A stretch of DNA of 64,000 nucleotides from Nitratireductor luteus (GTDB lineage: Bacteria > Pseudomonadota > Alphaproteobacteria > Rhizobiales > Rhizobiaceae). The notes under the pieces were generated by a model that saw only the letters and a list, made by a program, of their open reading frames with translations, was not told the origin of the DNA and searched no databases. Both the position numbers and the translations under genes were made by a program. Location: the NCBI RefSeq assembly GCF_026162365.1, contig NZ_JAOANW010000006.1:1-64000 (forward strand). Direction: 5' to 3'. This document shows positions 1-8,673 of this stretch, in pieces (the first letter of the stretch is position 1; each line of letters starts with the position of its first letter).

Positions 1-27
1 CATGCTGCGCTTCCTTTCCTGATGCTT

Positions 28-48
28 GTGGCTGTCGCGACAGACCAC
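28..48. repeat. Near-perfect palindrome upstream of the IS110 transposase
   Basis: A perfect 12-nt palindrome (CTGTCGCGACAG, 32-43) is extended by GTGG on the left and CCAC on the right with one bulged A, giving a hairpin able to form on either strand. It lies about 200 nt before the transposase start. It may belong to the flanking DNA or to the left non-coding part of the IS110 element; the element boundary is not certain. Confidence 0.5.
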
Positions 49-141
49 GTTCTATCATCAGCTCGAAGCGCAGCACCTTCCCGCATCACCGTCCGAGGAT
101 GGGGCGCAAGCCGAATATCCTATCTTTCGGCACAGATGGGG

Positions 142-1553
142 TGATTGGGGTTTCTGCCGAGCCCAACTGAGGGCGGCTGCTCCTGTCGAGATGGTGAGAA
201 CGTGGTCGATGTTGATCGCCACAAACATCGGGAAGGAGCAGCCATGAAGTATTTTGCCGGACTTGACGTGTCTTTGGAAGAGACCGCGATCTGCGTCGTC
301 GACGAGATCGGCCAGATCGTGAAGGAGGCACGAGCGCAGAGTGAACCTGAGGCGTTGAGCGAAGCCTTACGGGAAGTTGATCTGCCGTTGGCACGGATTA
401 GGCTGGAGGCGTGTTCGCTGACGGCCTGGCTTCACGACGGGCTGCGCGCCGAAGGGCTGGCGGCGATCTGCATCGAGACGCGCCATGCCAACGCGGCGAT
501 GAAAACGATGCCCAACAAGACCGACCGCAACGACGCACGAGCGCTGGCTCAGATCATGCGCACCGGCTGGTATCGGCAGGTGCACGTGAAGAGCCGGCAG
601 TGCCGGCTGTGGCGCTCGCTGCTGGTCGCCCGCCGCACGGTGCTGAACGAGATGCGCACGATCGAGAATGTGGTGCGCGCCATGCTGCGCGAGGCCGGCA
701 TCAAGCTCGGCCTGCCCTCACGCACCGCCTTCGCGGAGCGGGTCCGTGAGCTGGCCGGCGGCGACGCCGAGGTGATGGCGATGGTCGAGCCGCTGCTTGC
801 GATACTCAGCGTCATGCTGAAGGAGTTCGCCCGCCTGACGAAGCAGGTTCTTGACATCGCCCGCACGGAGAAGGTCTGCCGGCAGCTGATGAGCGTTCCC
901 GGCGTCGGTCCCATCACCGCGCTTTGCTTCCGTGCCACCATTGACCGGCCGGATCGCTTCAGTCGATCGAGGAATGTTGGCGCTCATCTGGGGCTGACGC
1001 CAGCGCGCTACCAGTCCGGTGAAACCGACATTCAGGGAAAAATCAGCCGCAGCGGCGACGAACTCACCCGCACTGCGCTCTACGAGGCGGCTCATTCGCT
1101 GCTCGTGCGCTCGAAGAAGTGGTCAAGCCTGAGGGCATGGGGCATGAATGTCGCCAAACGGCGCGGCATGGCGCGGGCCCGTGTCGCAGTCGCGCGCAAG
1201 CTGGCGACGATCCTGCATCGCATGTGGGTCGACGCGACAGAGTTCCGCTATGGCAGGGAGCCCGCCGGCACAACAGCATGAGAAACAACCGGAGCAGGGA
1301 GAAAATACAAACTGTCAAGCTTCGCCCAAAAGGGTGATGCCGGATCGTCCGCGGTGACGATGGGCAAGGCGATCTCGTTGAGAGCCCAGAACCTGCAGAT
1401 CAACCACTTGCAAGGTCGTGGCACAGATTGAGACGCCTCGCTCTCTGATCCCATCATGCGGCGGCCAATGCGCCGACCGCGAAGAGAAGCGTGTGAGCCG
1501 CGGATCGGTCCGAAACAAATGACAGGGTAGCTTAACCTCAACGACCCCAATCA
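142..1553 (+). mobile_element. IS110-family insertion sequence (boundaries approximate)
   Basis: One transposase gene (244-1281) is flanked by non-coding DNA on both sides. A 10-bp inverted repeat, TGATTGGGGT at 142-151 and its complement at 1544-1553, brackets the gene and may be the sub-terminal inverted repeats seen in IS1111-type members of the family. The exact ends cannot be fixed, because IS110 elements usually lack true terminal inverted repeats and make no target duplication. If these repeats mark the ends, the element is about 1.4 kb with its longer non-coding segment (about 260 nt) downstream of the gene. If not, it may extend to the left edge of the window. IS110 elements carry a structured guide (bridge/seek) RNA in a non-coding flank; which flank applies here is not clear. 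Confidence 0.6.
244..1281 (+). CDS. IS110-family transposase
   Basis: This 345-residue protein is a DEDD-type IS110 transposase/recombinase. The N-terminal RuvC-like DEDD domain begins with FAGLDVSLEE and contains the conserved KTDRNDARALA block around residues 90-100 followed by HVKS. The C-terminal Tnp_20 domain contains MSVPGVGPITAL around residue 220 and a serine-containing segment (ISRSGDELTRTALYEAA) expected to supply the nucleophile. I chose the ATG at 244 because it gives the standard family N-terminus and follows a GGAGCAG ribosome binding site; an in-frame ATG at 145 would add 33 unrelated residues. The reading frame is intact, so the gene may still be active. It lies beside a decayed ATPase gene at the edge of a catabolic island, which fits a region shaped by insertions. 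Confidence 0.93.
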   Translation: MKYFAGLDVSLEETAICVVDEIGQIVKEARAQSEPEALSEALREVDLPLARIRLEACSLTAWLHDGLRAEGLAAICIETRHANAAMKTMPNKTDRNDARALAQIMRTGWYRQVHVKSRQCRLWRSLLVARRTVLNEMRTIENVVRAMLREAGIKLGLPSRTAFAERVRELAGGDAEVMAMVEPLLAILSVMLKEFARLTKQVLDIARTEKVCRQLMSVPGVGPITALCFRATIDRPDRFSRSRNVGAHLGLTPARYQSGETDIQGKISRSGDELTRTALYEAAHSLLVRSKKWSSLRAWGMNVAKRRGMARARVAVARKLATILHRMWVDATEFRYGREPAGTTA

Positions 1554-1649
1554 GAGAGGGCTCTTAGAGCGCCTCGTCAGTCGCCTCGGTCTCGACATGG
1601 GCAGTCGAGCGATTTGCGAAGCCGCTAACCGAACTCACCTCCATCGAAG
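1282..1649. other. Non-coding DNA: right flank of the IS110 element and junction
   Basis: I see no credible gene here. The first part (to about 1553-1565) is probably the 3' non-coding arm of the IS110 element. The segment around 1436-1510 has several short complementary GC-rich blocks and could hold a structured RNA. The remainder joins onto the decayed P-type ATPase sequence that becomes recognisable at about 1650. Confidence 0.45.
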
Positions 1650-2110
1650 ACAACGACGGCAATTACCGCCTTCGAGCCGGCCGAGACCGGCACCATGGCC
1701 CGCCCACCGCGGCCTCGGAACGCATCGATCCTGTCGGGCGGACTCGTCTGGCACGTGGCACTGGTCGCACTTCTGTTCCTGGCAGCGACTTTCGGCATCT
1801 TCACCTATGCATAGACCGGGCCATTGACGCAGACCATGGCGATGAGCATGCTTATCGTACTTTGAAATTTTCCACCTCTTCTTCATCCGGAATGTTCAAA
1901 GCACCTCGCTGACTCGGCCGGCGGCGGTGTGGGACGAAGGTCGTCTGGGCCGTGGCCATTGCCGTCACCGCCACGCAATTTGCCGTCACCGATCTGCCGC
2001 CATTGCAGGCGTGCCGGCGGTCGGTTTCCCGCGTACAGGTGTCGCAAAACTCCGCGAAAATCTTCGGGTCGAGCATTGCTCATGATGCACCGGCGATCAG
2101 CGCGCTCTGA
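1650..2110 (+). pseudogene. Remnant of a cation-transporting P-type ATPase (C-terminal part)
   Basis: Translated piecemeal, this stretch matches the C-terminal membrane domain of P-type II cation ATPases. One frame reads AFEPAETGTMARPPRPRNAS then LSGGLVWHVALVALLF and ATFGIFTYA (1668-1812), the region following the last cytoplasmic helix. It then hits a stop. A second frame gives QTMAMSMLIVL and after another stop IFHLFFIRNVQSTSLT (about 1830-1915). A third gives VWAVAIAVTATQFAVTDLPPLQA (1943-2011), ending at a TGA at 2108. At least two frameshifts and two stops break it, and everything upstream of the final membrane domain is missing, replaced by the IS110 side. It is non-functional. Assignment to the family rests on recognisable membrane-segment motifs. 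Confidence 0.75.
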
Positions 2111-2256
2111 TCGGAGACGCGAAACGGCTATACTTTTTCAGACACTTTCATCACGCTGACGTTTATCTTCAATCTGGCAGTCGCAAAAATGCAAAAAATA
2201 TGTCGGCCAGATCGCTAATTTGCTCGTCAGACCTTCCAAGCAGACGGGCCTAGATC

Positions 2257-3510
2257 ATGACGCGCTTCAATGCCTTCAACCTGCTCAAGAACGCCCTGAC
2301 GGGCCACAAGAACTGGACCGAGCAATGGCCCGACAGCCAGCCCAAGGCGGAATACGACGTCGTGGTTGTCGGCGCGGGAGGTCATGGGCTCGGTGCGGCC
2401 TATTACCTTGCGAAGCAGCACGGGATCACCAATGTCGCGGTGATCGACAAGGGCTGGCTCGGTGGTGGAAACACGGGCCGGAACACCACCATCATCCGCT
2501 CGAACTACCTCTATGACGAGAGCGCGCGTCTCTTCGACCATGCGGTCGATCTCTGGGAGGGGCTGAGCCAGGAACTGAACTATAACGTCATGTATTCGCG
2601 TCGGGGCGTACTGATGCTGGCGCATACGGTGCATGACGTACAGAGCTTCAAACGGCACATTCACGCCAACAGACTTAACGGCGTCGACAATCGCTGGCTG
2701 ACAACCAAAGAATGCAAGGAATACTGCCCGCCGCTGAACATCTCGCCGAACGCCCGCTATCCCGTCATGGGCGGCGCACTGCAGGAACGCGCGGGCACGG
2801 CACGCCATGACGCGGTGGCCTGGGGTTATGCCCGGGGTGCAGCGGCGCGTGGTGTCGATATCATCCAGAACTGCCCGGTGACAGCCATCCGGCGCAACCC
2901 CGACGGCTCGGTCGCGGGGGTCGAAACCGCCAGGGGCTTCATCAAGGCGAAGAAGGTCGCGGTCTCCGCTGCTGGTCACACATCAGTGGTGATGGAGAGC
3001 GCGGGCGTGCGCCTGCCGCTGGAAAGCTACCCGCTGCAGGCGCTGGTTTCGGAGCCGGTGAAACCAATCTTTCCCTGCGTCGTGATGTCGAACGCAGTCC
3101 ATGCCTATATAAGCCAGTCGGACAAGGGCGAGTTGGTGATCGGCTCGGGCACCGACCAATACACCTCCTATTCGCAGCGGGGCGGACTGCCCTTGATCGA
3201 GCATACGATCGCCGCGATCACCGAGGTCTTCCCGATCTTCAACCGTATGCGGATGTTGCGCAAGTGGGGCGGTATTGTGGACGTGACCCCGGACCGCTCG
3301 GCTATTCTTGGCAAGACGCCGGTGCAGGGGCTCTACGTCAACTGCGGCTGGGGCACCGGCGGATTCAAGGCGACGCCCGGCGCGGCGCATACCTTCGCCT
3401 GGACCATCGCCAAGGACGAGCCGCACCCGATCAACTCACCGTTCACGCTGGAGCGCTTCCGTACAGGTCGCCTGATCGACGAAGCCGCCGCTGCCGCTGT
3501 CGCACACTGA
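2257..3510 (+). CDS. soxB: Sarcosine oxidase beta subunit
   Basis: This is the flavoprotein subunit of heterotetrameric sarcosine oxidase, which oxidatively demethylates sarcosine to glycine, delivering the methyl group to tetrahydrofolate. The 417-residue length is normal. The dinucleotide-binding motif [17 protein letters not shown] lies at about residues 36-52, followed by [14 protein letters not shown], typical of SoxB, and the C-terminal FAD contact region [11 protein letters not shown]...[12 protein letters not shown] at 345-380. It is the first gene of soxBDAG-glyA-sdaA-purU, all in one direction with gaps of 0-18 bp or overlaps. The ribosome binding site before the ATG is weak (GGGCC). 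The 146 bp upstream, after the ATPase remnant, must hold the operon promoter. Confidence 0.97.
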   Translation: MTRFNAFNLLKNALTGHKNWTEQWPDSQPKAEYDVVVVGAGGHGLGAAYYLAKQHGITNVAVIDKGWLGGGNTGRNTTIIRSNYLYDESARLFDHAVDLWEGLSQELNYNVMYSRRGVLMLAHTVHDVQSFKRHIHANRLNGVDNRWLTTKECKEYCPPLNISPNARYPVMGGALQERAGTARHDAVAWGYARGAAARGVDIIQNCPVTAIRRNPDGSVAGVETARGFIKAKKVAVSAAGHTSVVMESAGVRLPLESYPLQALVSEPVKPIFPCVVMSNAVHAYISQSDKGELVIGSGTDQYTSYSQRGGLPLIEHTIAAITEVFPIFNRMRMLRKWGGIVDVTPDRSAILGKTPVQGLYVNCGWGTGGFKATPGAAHTFAWTIAKDEPHPINSPFTLERFRTGRLIDEAAAAAVAH

Positions 3511-3522
3511 GGATATCCCCCC

Positions 3523-3825
3523 ATGCTGCTGATCCGCTGTCCCTATTGCGAAGAGACCCTGCCCGAGGCCGAATTCACCTATGCCGGCGAGGCGCACATT
3601 ATCCGTCCTGAACGTCCTTCGGACCAGACGGATGAACAATGGGAAGAGTACCTGTTCATTCGCACCAATGTGAAAGGCGCCCATTACGAGCGCTGGCGCC
3701 ACATGCATGGCTGCGGGCGCTTCTTCAACGCCGTGCGCGACACCGTAAGCGATCGTTTTCTGACCACCTACAAGGCGGGCGCTCCGCGTCCGGACCTCTC
3801 TACCCTGACGGAGAGCCAGAAATGA
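3523..3825 (+). CDS. soxD: Sarcosine oxidase delta subunit
   Basis: This small (100 residues) zinc-binding subunit of heterotetrameric sarcosine oxidase has the family pattern CPYC at residues 6-9 and a later His/Cys cluster HMHGCGRFF (His60/His62 and Cys64), expected to hold the structural zinc. The order soxB-soxD-soxA-soxG is the standard one. The gene ends in an ATGA overlap with soxA, which points to translational coupling of the delta and alpha subunits. Confidence 0.97.
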   Translation: MLLIRCPYCEETLPEAEFTYAGEAHIIRPERPSDQTDEQWEEYLFIRTNVKGAHYERWRHMHGCGRFFNAVRDTVSDRFLTTYKAGAPRPDLSTLTESQK

Positions 3826-6812
3826 GCAAGTTCCGCGCATCCGGACGGGGCCGGGTAAACGCCGCCAAGCCCGTGACCTTCACCTTCGACGGCAAGACCT
3901 ATCGCGGCGCGCAGGGCGACACCGTGGCTTCGGCCCTCCTGGCCAATGGCGTGCATCTTATGGGCCGCTCGTTCAAATACCATCGTCCGCGTGGTCCCGT
4001 GGCCGCCGGTTCCGAAGAGCCCAATGCGCTGATCGGCACCCGGCGCGGCCCGGGCCGGTTCGAGCCCAATACCCGCGCCACCATGCAGGAAATCTGGCCG
4101 GGGCTGGAGACCACCTCGCAGAACAAGTATCCGAGCCTGCAATTCGACGTGGGCGCGGTGAACGACGCGGCCTACATGCTCTTCTCGGCGGGCTTCTACT
4201 ACAAGACCTTCATGTGGCCGAAGAACTTCTGGCACAAGGTCTACGAACCCTTCATCCGTGCCGCTGCTGGTCTCGGCGTCTCCCCGACCGAGGAAGATCC
4301 GGACACCTATGCCTCGCGCAATCTGCATTGCGACGTGCTGATCGTGGGCGCGGGCCCGGCCGGCCTTGCCGCGGCGCGCGCGGCGGCGGTCGAAGGCCTG
4401 AAGATCGTGCTGGTCGACGAGCATGCGGAGGCCGGGGGCACGCTGTTGTCGGAGCCGCAGGCCAGGATTGACGGCCGGCCGGCCTGGGACTGGCTTGCCG
4501 CCGAACTCGACGCACTGAAGGCGCTGGGCGTAAAGATCATGACGCGCACCACCGCCATCGGCTATTACCATCAGAACATGATCGGCCTGTGCGAGCGGCT
4601 CACCGATCACCTGGCCGATCTGCCCGCAGACACGCCGCGCGAGCGGCTTTGGCGCGTGCGCGCAAAGCAGGTCGTGCTGGTTCAGGGGGCGTTGGAGAAG
4701 CCACTGATCTTCCATGGCAATGATCGTCCGGGAGTCATGCTGGCGGGCGCGGCGCAGACCTATCTGAACCGCTATGGGGTCAAGGTCGGCAACCGCCCCG
4801 TGGTGATCACCAGCCATGATTCTGCGTGGTACGCGGCGTTCGACCTGCAGGATGCGGGCGCCAAGGTGCAGGCAATCATCGACACCCGCGAGGGCGTGCA
4901 CGAGAACCTGCTGGTCGAGGCGCGGGCGCGCGGGATCGCGGTGAAGCTCTCGCACACCGTCACGGGCACCTCGGGGCGCCTGCGCGTCTCTTCATTGCGC
5001 GTGAACGCGGTTGTGGGCGGCAAGGTCGGTGCCGGCCAGGAGATCAAGTGTGACGCGGTGCTGATGTCGGGCGGCTGGACGCCTTCGCTGCATCTCTTCT
5101 CGCACACCAAGGGATCGCTGGTCTGGGACGAGGACCGCACCACGTTCCTGCCGAACAAGACTCCCGAGGATTGCGTGATCGCCGGGGCAAGCTGCGGCCT
5201 GTGGGGTATCGAGGCCGCGCTGAAGGACGGCGCCGAGAAGGGCCGCGCGGTTGCGGTGGCACTTGGTAAGACCGGCGCACCGGCAGCCTATGCAGTCGAG
5301 GGCGACCGCCCCGGGAGCGGCGTGTCGCACAAGGAATTGCCGACCGACCGCAGCCCAGGAATGGCCAAGGCCTTTGTCGACTACCAGAACGACGTTACCG
5401 CCAAGGATTTGCGGCTGGCCGTGCGGGAGGGCATGCGCTCGATCGAGCATGTGAAGCGCTACACCACCAACGGCATGGCGACCGATCAGGGCAAGATGTC
5501 TAACATCAACGGGCTCAATATCGCCGCCGACGCGCTCGGCAAGCGACAGCCAGAGGTGGGGCTGACCACCTTCCGCCCGCCCTATACGCCGACATCCTTC
5601 GGGGCCTTCGCAGGCTACCACCGCGGCACGCATTTCGAGGTTACCCGCAAGACCCAGATTGACGTTTGGGCGGAGGAGCATGGCGCGGTCTTCGAGCCTG
5701 TCGGCCATTGGCGCCGGGCGTGGTACTTCCCGAAGCCGGGCGAGGACATGGATGCGGCCGTTTCGCGCGAATGCCGCGCTACCCGCGCCAGCGTCGGGAT
5801 TTTCGACGCCTCGACACTGGGCAAGATCGAGGTCGTGGGGCCGGATGCGGTGGAATTCATGAACCGCATGTACACCAACCCCTGGACCAAGCTCGCCCCG
5901 AGCCGCTGCCGCTATGGGCTTCTTCTGGGAGATGACGGCTATATCCGCGACGACGGCGTGATCGGCCGCCTGTCGGAGGACAGGTTCCACGTCACCACCA
6001 CCACCGGCGGTGCGGCGCGGGTGCTCAATATGATGGAGGACTATCTCCAAACCGAGTGGCCGGACCTGAACGTCTGGCTGACCTCGACGACAGAGCAATG
6101 GTCCACAATAGCGCTCAATGGACCAAACGCAGCGAAGCTTTTGGCACCGCTGGTCGAGGGCGCGGAATTGACCGAGGAGTCCTTCCCGCACATGTCCTGC
6201 GTGGAATGCACCGTGGCCGGCATGCCCGCGCGGCTCTTCCGGGTGAGCTTCACCGGCGAGATCGGTTTCGAGGTCAACGTGCCCGCGCCCATGGGCCGCA
6301 AGCTCTGGGATACACTGTGGGAGGCCGGGCAGCAATACGGCATCACCGCCTACGGCACGGAGACCATGCACGTGTTGCGTGCCGAGAAGGGTTACATCAT
6401 CATCGGCCAGGATACCGACGGCACTGTCACGCCCTATGATGCAGGCATGGGTTGGGCAGTGGGCAAGAAGAAGCCCGATTTCGTCGGCATGCGCGGCCTT
6501 GCCCGCCCGGATCTGACGGCGAAGGACCGCAAGCAACTCGTCGGCCTGCTCACCGAAGACCGCTCGAAGCTGGAAGAGGGCGCGCAGATCGTTTTCGACG
6601 CCAAGCAGCCGATCCCGATGAGGATGGTGGGGCATGTGACCTCGTCCTATCACTCGGATGCCGTTGGCCAGCCCATCGCTCTGGCCCTGGTCGAAGGCGG
6701 GCAGGAGCGGACGGGCCAGACCGTCTACATCCCCATGCCCGACAGGACCATCGCAGCGAAGATCACCGGCACGGTCTTCGTCGATCCCGATAACGCTCGT
6801 CTGAAGATCTGA
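3822..6812 (+). CDS. soxA: Sarcosine oxidase alpha subunit
   Basis: At 996 residues this is the large NAD- and folate-binding subunit of sarcosine oxidase. The N-terminal part (about residues 10-100) is the ferredoxin-like SoxA domain (FTFDGKTYRGAQGDTVASALL, RSFKYHRPRG). A dinucleotide fold follows, with VLIVGAGPAGLAAARAA at about 168-185. The C-terminal 380 residues are a GcvT-like tetrahydrofolate-binding domain that accepts the methyl carbon. The upstream in-frame ATG at 3639 lies inside soxD. The ATG at 3822 overlaps the soxD stop (ATGA) and gives the normal N-terminus, so I chose it. The product works with SoxB, SoxD and SoxG in the cytoplasm, passing 5,10-methylene-THF to the GlyA encoded downstream. 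Confidence 0.97.
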   Translation: MSKFRASGRGRVNAAKPVTFTFDGKTYRGAQGDTVASALLANGVHLMGRSFKYHRPRGPVAAGSEEPNALIGTRRGPGRFEPNTRATMQEIWPGLETTSQNKYPSLQFDVGAVNDAAYMLFSAGFYYKTFMWPKNFWHKVYEPFIRAAAGLGVSPTEEDPDTYASRNLHCDVLIVGAGPAGLAAARAAAVEGLKIVLVDEHAEAGGTLLSEPQARIDGRPAWDWLAAELDALKALGVKIMTRTTAIGYYHQNMIGLCERLTDHLADLPADTPRERLWRVRAKQVVLVQGALEKPLIFHGNDRPGVMLAGAAQTYLNRYGVKVGNRPVVITSHDSAWYAAFDLQDAGAKVQAIIDTREGVHENLLVEARARGIAVKLSHTVTGTSGRLRVSSLRVNAVVGGKVGAGQEIKCDAVLMSGGWTPSLHLFSHTKGSLVWDEDRTTFLPNKTPEDCVIAGASCGLWGIEAALKDGAEKGRAVAVALGKTGAPAAYAVEGDRPGSGVSHKELPTDRSPGMAKAFVDYQNDVTAKDLRLAVREGMRSIEHVKRYTTNGMATDQGKMSNINGLNIAADALGKRQPEVGLTTFRPPYTPTSFGAFAGYHRGTHFEVTRKTQIDVWAEEHGAVFEPVGHWRRAWYFPKPGEDMDAAVSRECRATRASVGIFDASTLGKIEVVGPDAVEFMNRMYTNPWTKLAPSRCRYGLLLGDDGYIRDDGVIGRLSEDRFHVTTTTGGAARVLNMMEDYLQTEWPDLNVWLTSTTEQWSTIALNGPNAAKLLAPLVEGAELTEESFPHMSCVECTVAGMPARLFRVSFTGEIGFEVNVPAPMGRKLWDTLWEAGQQYGITAYGTETMHVLRAEKGYIIIGQDTDGTVTPYDAGMGWAVGKKKPDFVGMRGLARPDLTAKDRKQLVGLLTEDRSKLEEGAQIVFDAKQPIPMRMVGHVTSSYHSDAVGQPIALALVEGGQERTGQTVYIPMPDRTIAAKITGTVFVDPDNARLKI

Positions 6813-6825
6813 CCCGGAGGCGAAG

Positions 6826-7380
6826 ATGAATGCACCGATTTGTTCTCTCACCCCGAGCATATTGGCTGAAAGTACCGCCGCGCGGGTCAGCCTCGCAGCT
6901 CCCTGCGCCCGGTTCTCGCTGCGCGCCCGTGGCGATCTGGGACCGCTCGAAGGCGCGCTTGGCCTGACCCTGCCGGGTCGAATAGGTACGCGCGCCGATG
7001 CGGGCATGTTGCAGGCCATGTGCCTTGGCCCGGATGAGTGGGTGCTGCATGCGCCCGAATCCGCAGCAAGCGGGGTCCTCAGCGCCTGCGAGGCGGTCTA
7101 TGCCACGCATCCGCACAGCCTTGTGGAGATCTCGGGCCGCGAGGTTACCTTCGTGATCGAGGGGCCGCGCGCTGCCGAACTGCTCACCCTTGGCTGCCCG
7201 CGAGATATCGAGACCATTGCCGTGGGCGAGGGGCGCCGGACGCTCTTCGATGGAGCGACCGTGCTGCTGTTGCGCGATGAAGAGACCCTCTTCCGCATGG
7301 ATTGCTGGAACAGCTTCGCGCCGCATCTGCGCCACCTGCTCGAAACGGGTTGCCGCGAACTGGCTGCCGAGGCCCTCTGA
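6826..7380 (+). CDS. soxG: Sarcosine oxidase gamma subunit
   Basis: This 184-residue protein is the gamma subunit, a GcvT/YgfZ-like fold of the SoxG family. Recognisable parts are the DEWVLHAP stretch at about residue 68, HSLVEISGREVTFVIEGPRA at 96-115, and the C-terminal LFRMDCWNSFAPHL. It begins 13 bp after soxA behind a GGAGGCGAAG ribosome binding site. SoxG has no catalytic residues of its own and completes the alpha-beta-gamma-delta tetramer. Confidence 0.95.
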   Translation: MNAPICSLTPSILAESTAARVSLAAPCARFSLRARGDLGPLEGALGLTLPGRIGTRADAGMLQAMCLGPDEWVLHAPESAASGVLSACEAVYATHPHSLVEISGREVTFVIEGPRAAELLTLGCPRDIETIAVGEGRRTLFDGATVLLLRDEETLFRMDCWNSFAPHLRHLLETGCRELAAEAL

Positions 7381-7398
7381 GATCGAAGGACATCTGAC

Positions 7399-8673
7399 AT
7401 GCTTCACCATTTGCCCAAAGTCGGGATTGCCGATGCCGAAATCGCCACTGCCGTCGCCGAGGAACTCAACCGTCAGCAGATCCAGATCGAACTGATCGCC
7501 TCCGAGAATATCGTCTCGGCCGATGTGATGGCGGCGCAGGGCTCGGTGCTTACCAACAAATATGCCGAGGGCTACCCCGGCAAGCGCTATTACGGCGGCT
7601 GCGAATATGTGGACAAGGTCGAGGAAGTGGCCATCGACCGGCTAAAGCGGCTCTTTGGCGCCGAGTATGCCAACGTGCAGCCGCATTCCGGCGCGCAGGC
7701 CAATCAGGCCGTCTTTCTCGCGCTTCTGCAGCCGGGTGACCGGATCATGGGCATGTCTCTGGCCCATGGTGGGCACCTGACCCATGGCTCGCCGGTCACC
7801 ATGTCGGGCAAGTGGTTCGACGTGGTTTCCTACGAAGTCGATGCCAAGACCCACCTGATCGACATGGAAAAGCTGCGCGAGAAGGCGCTGGAGACCAGGC
7901 CCAAGCTGATCGTGGCGGGCGCCTCTGCCTATCCGCGCAAGATCGACTTTGAGGGCTTCAGGAAGATCGCGGACGAGGTCGGCGCCTATCTCATGGTCGA
8001 TATGGCTCATTATGCGGGTCTCATTGCGGGCGGGCATTACCCGAACCCGGTGCCGCATGCGCATGTGGTGACCTCGACCACCCATAAGACGCTGAGGGGT
8101 CCGCGCGGTGGCGTGATCCTCACCAATGACGAGGCACTGGCGAAAAAGCTCAACTCCGCGGTGTTCCCTGGCAACCAGGGCGGGCCGTTGATGCATGTGA
8201 TCGCCGCCAAGGCGGTGGCATTCGGCGAAGCGCTGCAGCCTGAGTTCCGCGACTATGCAGGGCAGGTGATTGAGAACGCCAGGGCGCTTGCCGACGTGTT
8301 GATGGCGGGCGGTTTGGGTATCGTCTCTGGCGGAACCGACTGCCACATGGTGCTGGTGGACTTGCAGCCCAAGGGCGTCACCGGCAAAGCCGCCGAGATC
8401 GCGCTGGAGCGGGCGGGGCTCACTTGCAACAAAAACGCCATCCCCAACGATCCGCAGAAGCCTTTCGTGACTTCGGGGATTCGCCTCGGCACCTCGGCAG
8501 GCACCACCCGGGGCTTCCGCGCTGCGGAGTTCAAGCAGATAGGCAAACTAATCCTGCGCGTGATCGACGCGCTGGCCGCCAATCCCGAGGGTGACGCCGA
8601 AGTCGAGGCCGGCGTACGGGCTGAGGTGCGTGCGCTCTGCAATGCCTTTCCGATCTACAACGCGGTCGCCTGA
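7399..8673 (+). CDS. glyA: Serine hydroxymethyltransferase
   Basis: This PLP enzyme interconverts glycine plus 5,10-methylene-THF with serine plus THF. The length of 424 residues is standard. The PLP lysine lies in [14 protein letters not shown] (around residues 231-244), and the N-terminal [11 protein letters not shown] and [11 protein letters not shown] blocks are typical. Its position between soxG and sdaA gives it a clear catabolic role: both products of sarcosine oxidase (glycine and the one-carbon unit) are its substrates, and serine goes on to SdaA. A genome of this type normally has a second housekeeping glyA elsewhere, so this copy is probably a pathway-dedicated paralogue (inference). 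An AAGGA ribosome binding site precedes the ATG. Confidence 0.97.
   Translation: MLHHLPKVGIADAEIATAVAEELNRQQIQIELIASENIVSADVMAAQGSVLTNKYAEGYPGKRYYGGCEYVDKVEEVAIDRLKRLFGAEYANVQPHSGAQANQAVFLALLQPGDRIMGMSLAHGGHLTHGSPVTMSGKWFDVVSYEVDAKTHLIDMEKLREKALETRPKLIVAGASAYPRKIDFEGFRKIADEVGAYLMVDMAHYAGLIAGGHYPNPVPHAHVVTSTTHKTLRGPRGGVILTNDEALAKKLNSAVFPGNQGGPLMHVIAAKAVAFGEALQPEFRDYAGQVIENARALADVLMAGGLGIVSGGTDCHMVLVDLQPKGVTGKAAEIALERAGLTCNKNAIPNDPQKPFVTSGIRLGTSAGTTRGFRAAEFKQIGKLILRVIDALAANPEGDAEVEAGVRAEVRALCNAFPIYNAVA

Noticed and set aside
1597-1827. A 76-codon open frame on the plus strand
   Set aside because: The meaningful protein similarity (P-type ATPase) is in another frame over the same bases; this frame is arginine/serine-rich noise.
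4992-7019. A 675-codon open frame on the minus strand across soxA and soxG
   Set aside because: Antisense shadow of strongly conserved sox genes with low-complexity translation and no motifs.
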